This document shows positions 1-8,595 of a DNA stretch of 64,000 nt, piece by piece (the stretch's first letter is position 1; every line of letters starts with the position of its first letter). The position numbers and the translations under genes were made by a program. A model generated the notes under the pieces. It searched no databases, had not been told where the DNA came from, and saw only the letters and a program-made list of their open reading frames with translations. The stretch comes from Alphaproteobacteria bacterium. GTDB taxonomy: Bacteria > Pseudomonadota > Alphaproteobacteria > Acetobacterales > Acetobacteraceae. Location of the stretch: NCBI GenBank assembly GCA_016869735.1, contig VGDL01000002.1:60699-124698 (forward strand), in the 5' to 3' direction.

Positions 1-659
1 ACCTCGGGCCGGCCGGCATTTACCATCGGCTCCACGGTGAAGAACATGCCGGGCTTCAGCTTGGGCCCTTCGCCGGGGCGGCCGAAATGCAGGATATTGG
101 GCGGTTCGTGGAAGTGCCGGCCAATGCCATGGCCGCAAAAATCCCGGACCACGCTGAAGCGGTGCTTTTCCACATGCGCCTGAATGGCGTGGCCGATATC
201 GCCAAGCGTCGCGCCGGGACGAATGGCGGCAATGCCCTTCATCATGGCGTCGTAAGTGACATCCATGAGAAGCTTCGCCTTGGTGGAGGCCTCACCCGCC
301 ACATACATGCGGCTTGTATCGCCATGCCAGCCATCCAGAATGACGGTGACATCAATATTGATGATATCGCCATCTGCCAGCACGCGATCCCCCGGAATGC
401 CATGGCAGACCACGTGATTGACCGACGTGCAGGAGGATTTCGTATAGCCCCGATAGCCAAGCGTTGCCGGAATGGCGCCGCGCCCCACCATGAAATCATG
501 GCAGATCTGATCAATCTCCCCGGTTGAAATCCCAGGCCGCACATGGGCGGTGATCATATCGAGCGCCTCGGCCGCAAGCTGCCCCGCGCGGCGCATGCCG
601 GCGAAATCCTCAGGCTTGTGGATGGTGATGCGGCGTGATTCGCCGCCTTGCTGCTCCAT
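1..659 (-). CDS. map: Methionine aminopeptidase type I, C-terminus cut off by window edge
   Basis: This enzyme removes the N-terminal methionine from nascent proteins and is a cytosolic dinuclear-metal M24A peptidase. Reading from ATG at 657-659, about 219 residues are visible. The two metal aspartates lie in NIDVTVILDGWHGD. The type I signature is present as FCGHGIGRHFHEPPNI, and the next metal glutamate is in TVEP near the edge. The last metal ligand and the final 30 or so residues lie outside the window. The start gives a normal short N-terminal region (MEQQGGESRRI). A methyltransferase gene lies 65 bases upstream on the same strand. The family call is very secure. Confidence 0.96.
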   Translation of the reverse strand, partial: MEQQGGESRRITIHKPEDFAGMRRAGQLAAEALDMITAHVRPGISTGEIDQICHDFMVGRGAIPATLGYRGYTKSSCTSVNHVVCHGIPGDRVLADGDIINIDVTVILDGWHGDTSRMYVAGEASTKAKLLMDVTYDAMMKGIAAIRPGATLGDIGHAIQAHVEKHRFSVVRDFCGHGIGRHFHEPPNILHFGRPGEGPKLKPGMFFTVEPMVNAGRPE

Positions 660-724
660 GGGGTCTCAAGGCTCGTGCTGGTTAAGCGCTCAAAATGCGC
701 TGTGGGGCGGCAGGATGCAAGGCT

Positions 725-1612
725 TCACGCGGGCTTGCCGGCTTTCTCACCGGTGCTGATTTCGGCTGAGCCCAAGGCATCCGCAAGCCGCGCCGTCGCA
801 CTGCCAGGCCGCGCCGGCTTTTGCTGCGTGTGGGCGGGTGCCCAGCCGGTCAGCACCAAAAGCCTGAGCGGCAGATCAACCTCGGCACCGCCAAGCCGCG
901 CTGCCGCCATGGGAAAAAGCGCGCGCGGCGGGGTGCGGCCATCGCGCGCCAGCACGGCATTCGCCTCACCAGCGGCGCGGAGATCCGCGAAAATCCCGAA
1001 GGCGGATTTGTAGCGGAGCGCCATATCCTCGGCATCCGCAACCGGCAGCGCAAAGCCCGCGCGCTGCAACAGCGCCGCGCCATCGCGCAGTTCCGGGAAG
1101 GGGGAGATGCGGGGTGAGATACCGCCGCGCAATTCCGCCTCAACCTCGGCGAGCGCCGAACGCAGCGCGCCAAAGCTCGGCAGGCCAGGCAGGCTGGCCA
1201 GGAATAGGCCATCGGGCGCGAGTGCGCGGCGGATTTGGATCAGCGCCCCCGGCAGGTCATTCACCCAATGGAGCGAGAGGGAGGCCACCACCAGGTCAAA
1301 AGCACCCTCCGCGAAGGGCAGGAATTCCTCATCCGCCGCCACCGCCAGCCCGCCGCCCCGCGCCGCCATGGCGGGTGCCAGATCGGCCGATACAATGAAG
1401 GGAATGCCGCGTGCGGCAAGCTTCGGCGCCACAAAGCCCCGCCCGCCGAGGTCAAGCGCGCGGGTGAAGCGGCGCGTGGTGTCATCCAGCCGATCGAGCA
1501 GCCTATCGGCAGCATCTTCCAGAATGGGTGCCACCTGATCCACGTGCGCAGCGGCCCGCGCGCGGCGGCGCGCGACAAGGGCCCGGTCAAAGACGCGCAT
1601 CTGGTCGTTCAT
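725..1612 (-). CDS. SAM-dependent methyltransferase (BioC/NDUFAF5-like, class I)
   Basis: A 295-residue class I methyltransferase. It begins MNDQMRVFDRALVARRRARA, an arginine-rich start seen in the NDUFAF5/BioC-like group. The SAM-binding region follows (ALDLGGRGFVAPKLAARG, about residues 50-68), then an FDLVVASLSLHWVNDLPGAL motif. I take the ATG at 1612 because the 12-residue extension upstream does not resemble the family and runs into a palindrome. The substrate is not evident: NDUFAF5 proteins act on complex I assembly and BioC methylates malonyl-ACP, but no biotin genes are nearby. It is divergent from the thiol dioxygenase gene at 1692. Confidence 0.85.
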   Translation of the reverse strand: MNDQMRVFDRALVARRRARAAAHVDQVAPILEDAADRLLDRLDDTTRRFTRALDLGGRGFVAPKLAARGIPFIVSADLAPAMAARGGGLAVAADEEFLPFAEGAFDLVVASLSLHWVNDLPGALIQIRRALAPDGLFLASLPGLPSFGALRSALAEVEAELRGGISPRISPFPELRDGAALLQRAGFALPVADAEDMALRYKSAFGIFADLRAAGEANAVLARDGRTPPRALFPMAAARLGGAEVDLPLRLLVLTGWAPAHTQQKPARPGSATARLADALGSAEISTGEKAGKPA

Positions 1613-1615
1613 GGG

Positions 1616-1642
1616 CCTTGGGATGCACCCTGTTTCCCAAGG
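1616..1642. promoter_or_regulatory. Inverted repeat in divergent intergenic region
   Basis: A perfect 8-base inverted repeat, CCTTGGGA (1616-1623) and TCCCAAGG (1635-1642), with an 11-base spacer. It lies just upstream of the methyltransferase start and about 50 bases upstream of the thiol dioxygenase start. It could be an operator for a shared regulator or a stem in either leader. There is no T-tract, so a terminator is unlikely. Confidence 0.3.
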
Positions 1643-1691
1643 GCGCAAGACGGGTTAGGCTTCGCGACATATCGCCCCGAGGAGGAAAACC

Positions 1692-2306
1692 ATGAACTCC
1701 ACCGATGTGAAGGCCGCCCGCGCCGCCGCTGTTGCTTCCACCATTGACCGCATTCGCGTGATTGAACGGAGCCAGGGTGTCAGCCGTTCGTCGCTTGAAG
1801 CGATCAAGGGCGAATTGATGAAGCTTGCTGCGCAGGAGCATCTGTTCCCTTCCGCTGAATTCCCCCCGCCGCCGAATGGTGAGAAGGGCAGCCGGCGGTA
1901 CATGCTGCAGGAAGATGAGAATAATCTGTTCGCGCTTTATCTGAATGCGCTCAATCCCGGCAATGAAACCAAGCCGCATGACCACACCACCTGGGCCTGT
2001 GTGGTGGCCGTGGATGGGCAGGAATTGAACAAGGTTTATGACCGTTTGGATGATGGGTCTGACCCCACGCGCTGCGAATTGCGCCTGCGTGAGGAAATCA
2101 TGGTGGAACCCGGCCGTGGCATTGCGCTGATGCCGGAAGATATCCATTCCATCCACACCACGGGCAATGTGCCGACGCGGCATTTGCACATGTATGGCCT
2201 GGCTTTGGAAAAGCTGGATGACCGCAAGGCTTTTGATCCTGCAACCGGCGAAGTGAAGCCCTATAACACGAATTTCATGGCGCCGACGGCAACACCAAAA
2301 GGCTGA
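1692..2306 (+). CDS. Cysteine/thiol dioxygenase-like cupin protein
   Basis: A 204-residue cupin of the cysteine dioxygenase type, expected to use a mononuclear non-heme iron to oxidise a thiol to a sulfinate. The metal-binding pair is in KPHDHTTW (His96, His98), the third ligand is probably His152 in PEDIHSIH, and His166-x-Tyr168 in RHLHMYG matches the His/Tyr of the Ser-His-Tyr network, with His164 where Ser is usual. SRRY (68-71) lies where mercaptopropionate dioxygenases carry Gln and cysteine dioxygenases Arg, which weakly favours cysteine as substrate. A strong RBS (GAGGAGGAAAACC) precedes the ATG. It is followed after 7 bases by a four-domain rhodanese, so the pair looks like a sulfur-handling unit. 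Confidence 0.82.
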   Translation: MNSTDVKAARAAAVASTIDRIRVIERSQGVSRSSLEAIKGELMKLAAQEHLFPSAEFPPPPNGEKGSRRYMLQEDENNLFALYLNALNPGNETKPHDHTTWACVVAVDGQELNKVYDRLDDGSDPTRCELRLREEIMVEPGRGIALMPEDIHSIHTTGNVPTRHLHMYGLALEKLDDRKAFDPATGEVKPYNTNFMAPTATPKG

Positions 2307-2313
2307 TCCCGCC

Positions 2314-3903
2314 ATGGCACGGATGATTGATGCGGCCAGCCTGAAGGGCTGGATCCGCGATGGGCGGGAATTGGCCATTCTGGATGCGCGGGAAGATGGC
2401 GAATTTGGCCGTTCGCATCTTTTCTGGGCCAATCCCTGCGGGTTGTCGCGCATGGAACTCCGTGCCCGCGCCATTCTGCCGCGCCTTGCCACGCGCATTG
2501 TGTGCGTAGATGGCGGGGAAGGGTTGGCGGAGCGCCTTGCGGCCCAACTGGAAGGTATGGGCTGTTCGGATGTTTCCGTGCTGCAAGGCGGCACGCCCGC
2601 TTGGGTCGCGGGGGGCTATATTGCGTTCTCCGGCGTGAATGTGCCGTCCAAGGCATTCGGTGAATGGGTGGAACATCATTATGAAACCCCCTCGGTTGAT
2701 CCCGAGGAGTTGAAGGCGATGATGGATGCCGGCATCGATATGGTGATCCTGGACAGCCGCCCGATGGAGGAATTCAACCGCATGTCCATCCCCGGCGCGG
2801 TGGATGTGCCGGGGGGGGAATTGGTCTATCGCATTGGCGAATTCGTCACGCGGCCTGAAACTACAGTGGTGGTGAATTGCGCGGGGCGCACGCGGTCCAT
2901 CATGGGCGCTGAATCGCTCCGCAGTGCGGGCATTCCGAACAAGGTCGTGGCCTTGCGCAATGGCACCATGGGCTGGGAATTGGCGGGCTTTAAATGTGAC
3001 CGCGGCAAGACCGCGAGTTTCCCGCAAGGCTCGCCGAAAGGTGCGGCAGAAGCTTTCGCCCGCGCGGATGCTTTCGCCAAGCGGCATGGTGTGACCTTCG
3101 GCACGCGCGCTGATCTGGCGCGCTGGCAGGCGGATGCGTCGCGCAGCACTTATGTTTTGGATGTACGCGACCCGGCGGAATATGCGGCGGGGCATATGCC
3201 CGGCAGCCGATCAGCTCCCGGCGGGCAATTGGTGCAGGCGACCGATCAATGGGTCGCGGTGCGCCATGCGCGGATTGCGCTGGTGGATGACACGGGCACA
3301 CGCGCACGCATGACCGGCGGGTGGCTCCGCCAATTGGGCGGTTGGGAGGTGATGGTGCTGACCGATGGGCTGGCCGGCGCGCTCGTCACCGGCCCCTGGC
3401 AGCCGGATAGCCCAGAGGCCGAGGCGGTGAAGCCGCCAAGCCTGACGCCGGAAGAACTTGCGGCCGAAAGCGTGAAGGGGGGCGTTGCGGTGATTGACCT
3501 CGCGCGGTCCATTGATTTTCGTGATGGGCATATCCCCGGCGCGCATTGGGGTATTCGCACGCGGTTGGATAGGTTGCGCGGTGCTTTGGCCGGTGCGCGG
3601 CTGATTTCGATTGCAGCACCTGATGCGGCGCTTGCGCGGTTGGCGGCACCGGAAGCGGCGGCGCTCACGGGCCTGCCGGTTTTTGTTCTGGCAGGCGGCA
3701 CCAAGGCCTGGCGCGCGGCAGGGCTGCCGATGGAAGCGGATCGGCGCAACCCGGCTGATGCCGACTGCGTTGATTTCTATCTGCGCCCCTATGACCGGAA
3801 TGACGGTGTGGAAGCGGCGATGCGTGAATACCTGTCTTGGGAGATTGATCTGGTCAATGAAGTGGCGAAGGACGGCGATGCCCCCTTCGGCCATTGGCAT
3901 TGA
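2314..3903 (+). CDS. Four-domain rhodanese (sulfurtransferase-like) protein
   Basis: A 529-residue protein built of four rhodanese-like units, about residues 1-105, 120-235, 250-370 and 380-480, with a 40-residue tail. Rhodaneses move sulfane sulfur through a loop cysteine. Only the second domain has it (VVNCAGRTRS, Cys189). By position the equivalent residues are Asp66 in domain 1, Asp326 in domain 3 and Ala435 in domain 4, so three domains look catalytically silent. It follows the thiol dioxygenase by 7 bases and its TGA directly abuts the comF ATG, so they are co-transcribed. It may process sulfur released in cysteine oxidation; the sulfur donor and acceptor are unknown. Confidence 0.88.
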   Translation: MARMIDAASLKGWIRDGRELAILDAREDGEFGRSHLFWANPCGLSRMELRARAILPRLATRIVCVDGGEGLAERLAAQLEGMGCSDVSVLQGGTPAWVAGGYIAFSGVNVPSKAFGEWVEHHYETPSVDPEELKAMMDAGIDMVILDSRPMEEFNRMSIPGAVDVPGGELVYRIGEFVTRPETTVVVNCAGRTRSIMGAESLRSAGIPNKVVALRNGTMGWELAGFKCDRGKTASFPQGSPKGAAEAFARADAFAKRHGVTFGTRADLARWQADASRSTYVLDVRDPAEYAAGHMPGSRSAPGGQLVQATDQWVAVRHARIALVDDTGTRARMTGGWLRQLGGWEVMVLTDGLAGALVTGPWQPDSPEAEAVKPPSLTPEELAAESVKGGVAVIDLARSIDFRDGHIPGAHWGIRTRLDRLRGALAGARLISIAAPDAALARLAAPEAAALTGLPVFVLAGGTKAWRAAGLPMEADRRNPADADCVDFYLRPYDRNDGVEAAMREYLSWEIDLVNEVAKDGDAPFGHWH

Positions 3904-4695
3904 ATGCGCGCCTCTGGCGCCTTGCTGAGCGGCCTTAAAGGTCGTTTGGCGCGGGCGCCGGAGAGATTGCTGGATGTTTTGCTCCCGCCGCATTGCCTGA
4001 CCTGCGATGCGGAAGTGGAACGCCAGGGCAGTTTTTGCGCCACCTGTTTCAGCGGCCTGAACCTGATCTCCGCCCCGTTTTGCGCGCGCTGCGGCGTGCC
4101 CTTTGCGCATGAAGGAGAGGCCGAGCGCGGCACAGTTGGCGCGTTACTATGTGCGCCCTGCCTTGCCCGCGCGCCGGGTTTCGCGCTGGCGCGCGCGGCG
4201 CTGCGCTATGACGAAGGCGCCAAGCGCCTGATCCTGCCCTTCAAGCACGCGGATCGCACCGAAATGGCGGTGCCACTCGCGCGCTTCATGGCGCGCGCGG
4301 GGGCGGAGATGTTGGCGGCGGCGGATGTGCTGGCGCCGGTGCCGGCGCATTGGCGGCGCCTGATTGCGCGGCGCTATGATCAGGCGGCGCTTTTGGCGCA
4401 ACGGCTGGGCCGGCTTTCCGGGCGGCGCGTGGTGCCGGATTTGCTGCGCCGTACCCGCGCGACACTTCCCTTGGGTGACAAGGGCGCGGCAGAGCGCGCG
4501 GCGCTGGTCGCGGATGCCTTCAGCGTGGCGCGCCCGGCGCGCGTGGCCGGCAAGCGCGTATTGCTGGTGGATGATGTCATGACATCCGGCGCCACGGCGG
4601 AAGCCTGCACGCGCGCCTTGCTCGCGGCGGGGGCCGCGCGGGTGGAGGTGCTGGCCGCAGCACGGGTGCCGGACCCGCGGCTGCGCGCGGCTTGA
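3904..4695 (+). CDS. comF: ComF family phosphoribosyltransferase-like protein
   Basis: A 263-residue ComF-type protein. The N-terminal zinc-ribbon cysteines appear as CLTCD, CATCF, CARCG and CAPC (roughly residues 30-85). The C-terminal phosphoribosyltransferase domain ends with the PRPP-binding loop VLLVDDVMTSGATAEAC. ComF members take part in DNA uptake and recombination in naturally competent bacteria; the role in alphaproteobacteria is not settled. The ATG follows the rhodanese stop with no gap, implying translational coupling. A ComF next to a SAM methyltransferase and grxC is common in alphaproteobacteria, and here the dioxygenase/rhodanese pair sits between the methyltransferase and comF. 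Confidence 0.93.
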   Translation: MRASGALLSGLKGRLARAPERLLDVLLPPHCLTCDAEVERQGSFCATCFSGLNLISAPFCARCGVPFAHEGEAERGTVGALLCAPCLARAPGFALARAALRYDEGAKRLILPFKHADRTEMAVPLARFMARAGAEMLAAADVLAPVPAHWRRLIARRYDQAALLAQRLGRLSGRRVVPDLLRRTRATLPLGDKGAAERAALVADAFSVARPARVAGKRVLLVDDVMTSGATAEACTRALLAAGAARVEVLAAARVPDPRLRAA

Positions 4696-4726
4696 CCACA
4701 GGCACCTGAACGCCAATCTTGCGCGC

Positions 4727-4984
4727 ATGGCCAAAATCGAAATCTACACCACCTATTTTTGCCCCTACTGCGACCGCGCCAAGGCGCTGCTGGAAAAAAA
4801 GGGCGTCGCCTATCAGGAATATGACGCGCCGCATGGGTCTGAGGCCCGCCGCCGCGCGATTGAGAATTCCGGCGGGCGCACCACCGTGCCGCAGATTTTC
4901 ATTGACGGAAAATCCATCGGTGGTTCGGATGATCTTGTGGCCTTGGACCGCGCGGGCAAGCTGGATGCGCTGCTGGCGGGGTGA
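4727..4984 (+). CDS. grxC: Glutaredoxin 3 (GrxC)
   Basis: An 85-residue dithiol glutaredoxin, the usual length for GrxC. The active site is CPYC (residues 12-15), followed by the cis-Pro segment TTVPQIFIDG and the glutathione-binding GGSDDL. It reduces protein disulfides and glutathione mixed disulfides in the cytosol. The ATG at 4727 gives MAKIEIYTTYFCPYC; a longer start at 4719 is in a different frame and has no family features. It is 31 bases downstream of comF and converges on the diaminopropionate ammonia-lyase gene with 9 bases between stops. Confidence 0.96.
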   Translation: MAKIEIYTTYFCPYCDRAKALLEKKGVAYQEYDAPHGSEARRRAIENSGGRTTVPQIFIDGKSIGGSDDLVALDRAGKLDALLAG

Positions 4985-4993
4985 GGCGTCGTT

Positions 4994-6154
4994 TCAGCCC
5001 TTCACCAGCCTGTCATAGACTTCCGGATCGGTAGCCCCTTCCGTGCCAAATAGCAGCACGCGGCTATCGGCCCCAAGCCCGAGCGCAGCGCGTGCATAGG
5101 GTTCCTGCATCGCCAGCAGCAGCGCCGCCAACCCCGCCACCGCGCTTTCGCCGGCCACAATTGGCGGCGTTTGGCGCGCCAGCAGCTTCATGCATTCCAC
5201 TGCGCTTTCATCCGATACCGACATGAAGGCAAAGGCGCCGCGTTCCAATTCCTGCCAGGCGAGCAAGGAAGGCTCCCCACAGGCCAGCCCGGCCATCAGC
5301 GTATCCAAATCACCGGGCACGGTGACGGGCTGACCCGCTTCCGCGCTCGCCAGCAGGCAATCGGCCTTGTCGGGTTCGGCGACAATCAGTTTCACGCCAG
5401 CGCCAAACCGCGCACGCATTTGCACCGAAACGGCAGCCGCAACGCCGCCGACACCGCCTTGGATGAAAACATGCGTCGGCGCTTCGCTGATCTGATCAGC
5501 AGCTTCATCCGCCATCAGCCGATAGCCCTGCATCACATCGCGCGGCACTTCCGTATAGCCGGGGTAGGATGTGTCGGAGACAACGAACCAGGAATTTGCC
5601 TCAGCCTGCTTTTGTGCCTCACGCACCGCGTCATCATAATTGCCCGGTACCACGCGAATGGAAGCGCCATATCTGGCGATGGCATCGCGCCGGCCTTCGC
5701 TGACCGTCTCATGCACGAAAATCACGCAAGCCGCGCCAAAGCGCTCAGCGCCCCAGGCGACGGAGCGGCCATGATTGCCATCTGTCGCGCAACAGACCGT
5801 GATCTTGCCGGTGGCTTCCTTGTAGCGGCCTTCGATCAGATCAGCGCTGGTCGCTTCCCGCGCCACATCGCGCTTGGCGAGTTCCGCTTGCAGCACGCGC
5901 ATCACCGCATAAGCGCCGCCCAACGCCTTGAAGGAAGCCAGGCCAAAGCGCGCCGCTTCATCCTTGTAATGCAGCCGCGCGATGCCGGTAGCCTTGGCGA
6001 TGGCGTCCAGCGCGACCAAAGGGGTTGGCGCATAGCCGGGCCATGTCGGGATTTCCGCCTTGGCGCGGGCATAGCCGTTCTCAGGCAGCACGGCGATGCC
6101 GGGCACGCCATGGTTGCGGTTCAGGAAATAACGGAAAGGACGCTTTTCGATCAT
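4994..6154 (-). CDS. dpaL: Diaminopropionate ammonia-lyase
   Basis: A 386-residue PLP-dependent fold-type II enzyme close to YgeX/DpaL, which splits 2,3-diaminopropionate into pyruvate and ammonia. The PLP lysine is in SFKALGG, the phosphate-binding loop is GGVGGVAAAV, and an aspartate lies in VVSDTSYPGYTEVPRDVMQGY, a characteristic DpaL stretch. The start gives MIEKRPFRYFLNRNHG, matching the family N-terminus. It is transcribed alone and is divergent from the denD-like gene. A threonine dehydratase is the broader alternative, but length and motifs favour DpaL. Confidence 0.9.
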   Translation of the reverse strand: MIEKRPFRYFLNRNHGVPGIAVLPENGYARAKAEIPTWPGYAPTPLVALDAIAKATGIARLHYKDEAARFGLASFKALGGAYAVMRVLQAELAKRDVAREATSADLIEGRYKEATGKITVCCATDGNHGRSVAWGAERFGAACVIFVHETVSEGRRDAIARYGASIRVVPGNYDDAVREAQKQAEANSWFVVSDTSYPGYTEVPRDVMQGYRLMADEAADQISEAPTHVFIQGGVGGVAAAVSVQMRARFGAGVKLIVAEPDKADCLLASAEAGQPVTVPGDLDTLMAGLACGEPSLLAWQELERGAFAFMSVSDESAVECMKLLARQTPPIVAGESAVAGLAALLLAMQEPYARAALGLGADSRVLLFGTEGATDPEVYDRLVKG

Positions 6155-6219
6155 GCCCCCATATTGCGCCCTTCCGCGCCGCGCGCCAAACCTTGCAGTG
6201 TAACGGGGAGGCTAGGGCA

Positions 6220-7203
6220 ATGCGGATCACCATTCTGGGCGGGGCTGGCTTTTTGGGGCGTAAATTGGCGGCGCGGCTTGCCAAGGATGGCGCGCTGGGT
6301 GGGCGGGCCATCACGGGCCTCACGCTATTCGACCTTGCCGCCCCTGCCACGCTTCCCGCACCCTTTCCGGTGACCTGCCTTGGCGGTGATGTGGCGGACC
6401 CGGCGGCGGTTGCCGCTGCCATCCCGGCGGGGACCGAGGTGGTGTTTCACTTGGCTGCGGTGGTGAGTGCTGCGGCGGAGGCGGATTTCGACCTTGGCAT
6501 GAAGGTCAATCTGCATGGCACACTGGCGGTACTCGCCGCCTGTCGCGCGCTCGGCACCAGGCCGAGGGTGATTTTCACGTCTTCCGTTGCGTCCTTCGGT
6601 GGCGGGCAGGATGCGGTGGTGCCGGATGATGGGCGGCAAATCCCGACCAATTCTTATGGCGCGCAAAAGGCGATTGGCGAATTGCTGCTGCATGACGCTT
6701 CACGCCGCGGCTTCATGGATGCGGTGAATCTGCGCCTGCCGACCGTGATGGTGCGCCCAGGCCGGCCCAATAAGGCAGCATCATCTTTCGTGTCCGCCAT
6801 TGTGCGCGAACCCTTGCTCGGGCTTGAAACGAATTGCCCGGTGCCGGATGATTTCGCGGTTTGGATTTGCTCGCCGCGCGCCACGATTGAATGGTTCCTG
6901 CACGCAGCGGCGATGGATAGCGCGCCGCTTGGCTTGGACCGTGGCATCAACCCTCCGGGCCGCAGCCTGACGGTTGCGAAAATCCTGGGCGCTTTGGAGC
7001 AGGTTTCCGCCAAAGCCGCGCGAGAGAAAGTGGGCTTCGTCTTCGACAAGGAAGTGTTTGACATTGTGAATGGCTGGCCCGGCGCCTTCGCAGCCACGCG
7101 CGCGCGGCGCCTCGGCTTCAAGGAACAGGAACCGATGGAGGAGATCATTCAAGGTTTTATCGAGGATGATCTGGCCGCGACGAAAGCTGAGCGCGGCTTG
7201 TGA
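6220..7203 (+). CDS. denD: NAD-dependent epimerase/dehydrogenase, D-erythronate dehydrogenase-like
   Basis: A 327-residue extended SDR. The Rossmann motif GGAGFLG is at residues 6-12, and the catalytic Tyr/Lys are in NSYGAQKAIGE. The stretch NLRLPTVMVRPGRPNKAASS resembles DenD, which oxidises D-erythronate to 2-keto-D-erythronate in four-carbon sugar-acid catabolism. I chose the ATG at 6220 because it puts the Rossmann motif at the N-terminus; an upstream extension would overlap dpaL on the other strand. Other usual partners (OtnK, OtnC, OtnI) are absent here, although a beta-hydroxyacid dehydrogenase of the LtnD superfamily is encoded at 7714-8595. The substrate is therefore only probable. 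Confidence 0.83.
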   Translation: MRITILGGAGFLGRKLAARLAKDGALGGRAITGLTLFDLAAPATLPAPFPVTCLGGDVADPAAVAAAIPAGTEVVFHLAAVVSAAAEADFDLGMKVNLHGTLAVLAACRALGTRPRVIFTSSVASFGGGQDAVVPDDGRQIPTNSYGAQKAIGELLLHDASRRGFMDAVNLRLPTVMVRPGRPNKAASSFVSAIVREPLLGLETNCPVPDDFAVWICSPRATIEWFLHAAAMDSAPLGLDRGINPPGRSLTVAKILGALEQVSAKAAREKVGFVFDKEVFDIVNGWPGAFAATRARRLGFKEQEPMEEIIQGFIEDDLAATKAERGL

Positions 7204-7679
7204 TGTTGGGCCGCAGAGCCGCGCTTTTGGGGCTTTCCCATTTGGCGACATTTGGTGCCGGCATCGCGGGCGGGATTTATCTGCTGCCAATCCTGACCGC
7301 CCCGCCCGCGCCCGAGCCTGCGGCGCTTGATGCGGCGGCAGCCGAGGCGCGCTACCGCGCGAGCCTGGATCGCAATCATCCTGGCAGTGATGCTTTGCAT
7401 TGGGGAGAGGGGGAGGTTTTCATCTCCCCGCGACGCATTGTGCATCGCGGGCGCCTGGCGCCAGGACCGGATTACCGATTTTATCTGACGCCGGAATTGG
7501 TGGCGAATAAAGCTTCCTTTGCCGGCATCAAACCCCGATCCGTGCAGGTGGGGGAAGTGAAAAGCTTCAACGGCTTCATCCTGGATATTCCGCCGCAGAT
7601 TGAAATTGATGCCTATACCAGCCTGCTGATCTGGTGTGAGGCATTCAGCCAATTCATCACGGCTGCGCGCTACAGATAG
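7203..7679 (+). CDS. DM13 domain-containing membrane-anchored or exported protein
   Basis: A 158-residue protein with an N-terminal hydrophobic segment (about residues 8-30, ALLGLSHLATFGAGIAGGIY) followed by a DM13-like domain. Typical features are GRLAPGPDYRFYLTPE, VKSFNGFILDIP and a terminal SLLIWCEAFSQFI with the conserved cysteine. DM13 domains are predicted to have a redox or electron-transfer role; function has not been established for this one. The ATG at 7203 overlaps the denD TGA (TGATG), so the two are translationally coupled; a GTG at 7200 is an alternative start one codon earlier. Confidence 0.78.
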   Translation: MLGRRAALLGLSHLATFGAGIAGGIYLLPILTAPPAPEPAALDAAAAEARYRASLDRNHPGSDALHWGEGEVFISPRRIVHRGRLAPGPDYRFYLTPELVANKASFAGIKPRSVQVGEVKSFNGFILDIPPQIEIDAYTSLLIWCEAFSQFITAARYR

Positions 7680-7713
7680 GCTTTGCCTGGATATTCCACC
7701 GAAGCTGCACCCC

Positions 7714-8595
7714 TCATTTCTTCGGGGTAAAGGCGCGAAACATCTCAAGCAACGCCACCACATCCCGCCCGCGATGGCCGCTTGCAAGCGCCTGCGCCAT
7801 CAATTCGCGCACCGCGGACGTGGCGGGTGTGGGCTGGCGTAACGCCCTGCCAAAATCAATCGCGAGTGCCAGATCCTTCTCGCCAAGTTCCATCTTGAAG
7901 CCGGGATCGAAATCATTCTTGAGCGCCTTCGGGAAGCGCTTGGTGAAATGAAAGGATCGCCCGCCACTTTGTGAGAGCACCTGGTACAGCGTCTCCGGCG
8001 CAACACCCGCTGCTTCGCCAAGCGCGAAGGCTTCGCAGGCAATCAACACATTGCCCATGGACATCATGTTATTGACGAGCTTGACCGCCTTGGCCGTGCC
8101 AACCGCCCCGGTATGGGACCAGGATTGCCCAAGGCTTTGCAACACGGGCTCCGCACGGCGGATATCGGCTGGATCACCGCCCACAATCAGCACCAATTCA
8201 CCACGAAGTGATTCCATCGGCCCGCCGCTGACCGGGCAATCCAGCACGGCGATACCCTTGGCGGCGGCAGCAGCAGCAATCTCGCGCATCGTGTCCGGAT
8301 CAAGGGTTGAAAGTTCGATGATCAGCGTGCCGGCCGCTGCCTGATCCACCAGACCACCGGGTGCAAGCCAGGCGGATTTCGCGGCGGCGGGATCGGGCAG
8401 GCTGGTCAGTACCACGGGGCGGCCGGCAAGCGCGGCTTCCACCGTATCGGCCACCGCGACCTGACGTTCGGCCAATTCCTGCCGACGGGCTGGGTTCACG
8501 TCGTAACCAAGCACATCAAAACCCTGCTCGGTCAGGCGGGACGCCATATTCGCCCCCATCTGGCCCATGCCAAAAACCGCAATTCGTTCCTTCAT
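7714..8595 (-). CDS. NAD(P)-dependent beta-hydroxyacid dehydrogenase (3-hydroxyisobutyrate dehydrogenase family)
   Basis: A 293-residue beta-hydroxyacid dehydrogenase. The N-terminal nucleotide-binding motif is GMGQMGANMASRL, the substrate-binding signature is DCPVSGGPMESLRGEL, and the catalytic lysine is in GTAKAVKLVNNMM. Members oxidise 3-hydroxyisobutyrate, tartronate semialdehyde, L-threonate and related acids; nothing here fixes which. The ATG at 8595 gives MKERIAVFGMGQMG, so the Rossmann fold starts immediately. It is convergent with the denD/DM13 pair, and a sugar-acid role alongside denD is a reasonable guess. Confidence 0.88.
   Translation of the reverse strand: MKERIAVFGMGQMGANMASRLTEQGFDVLGYDVNPARRQELAERQVAVADTVEAALAGRPVVLTSLPDPAAAKSAWLAPGGLVDQAAAGTLIIELSTLDPDTMREIAAAAAAKGIAVLDCPVSGGPMESLRGELVLIVGGDPADIRRAEPVLQSLGQSWSHTGAVGTAKAVKLVNNMMSMGNVLIACEAFALGEAAGVAPETLYQVLSQSGGRSFHFTKRFPKALKNDFDPGFKMELGEKDLALAIDFGRALRQPTPATSAVRELMAQALASGHRGRDVVALLEMFRAFTPKK

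Noticed and set aside
4719..5018. An alternative 99-codon frame overlapping grxC
   Set aside because: It is out of frame with the glutaredoxin, which has a complete CPYC domain and normal length.
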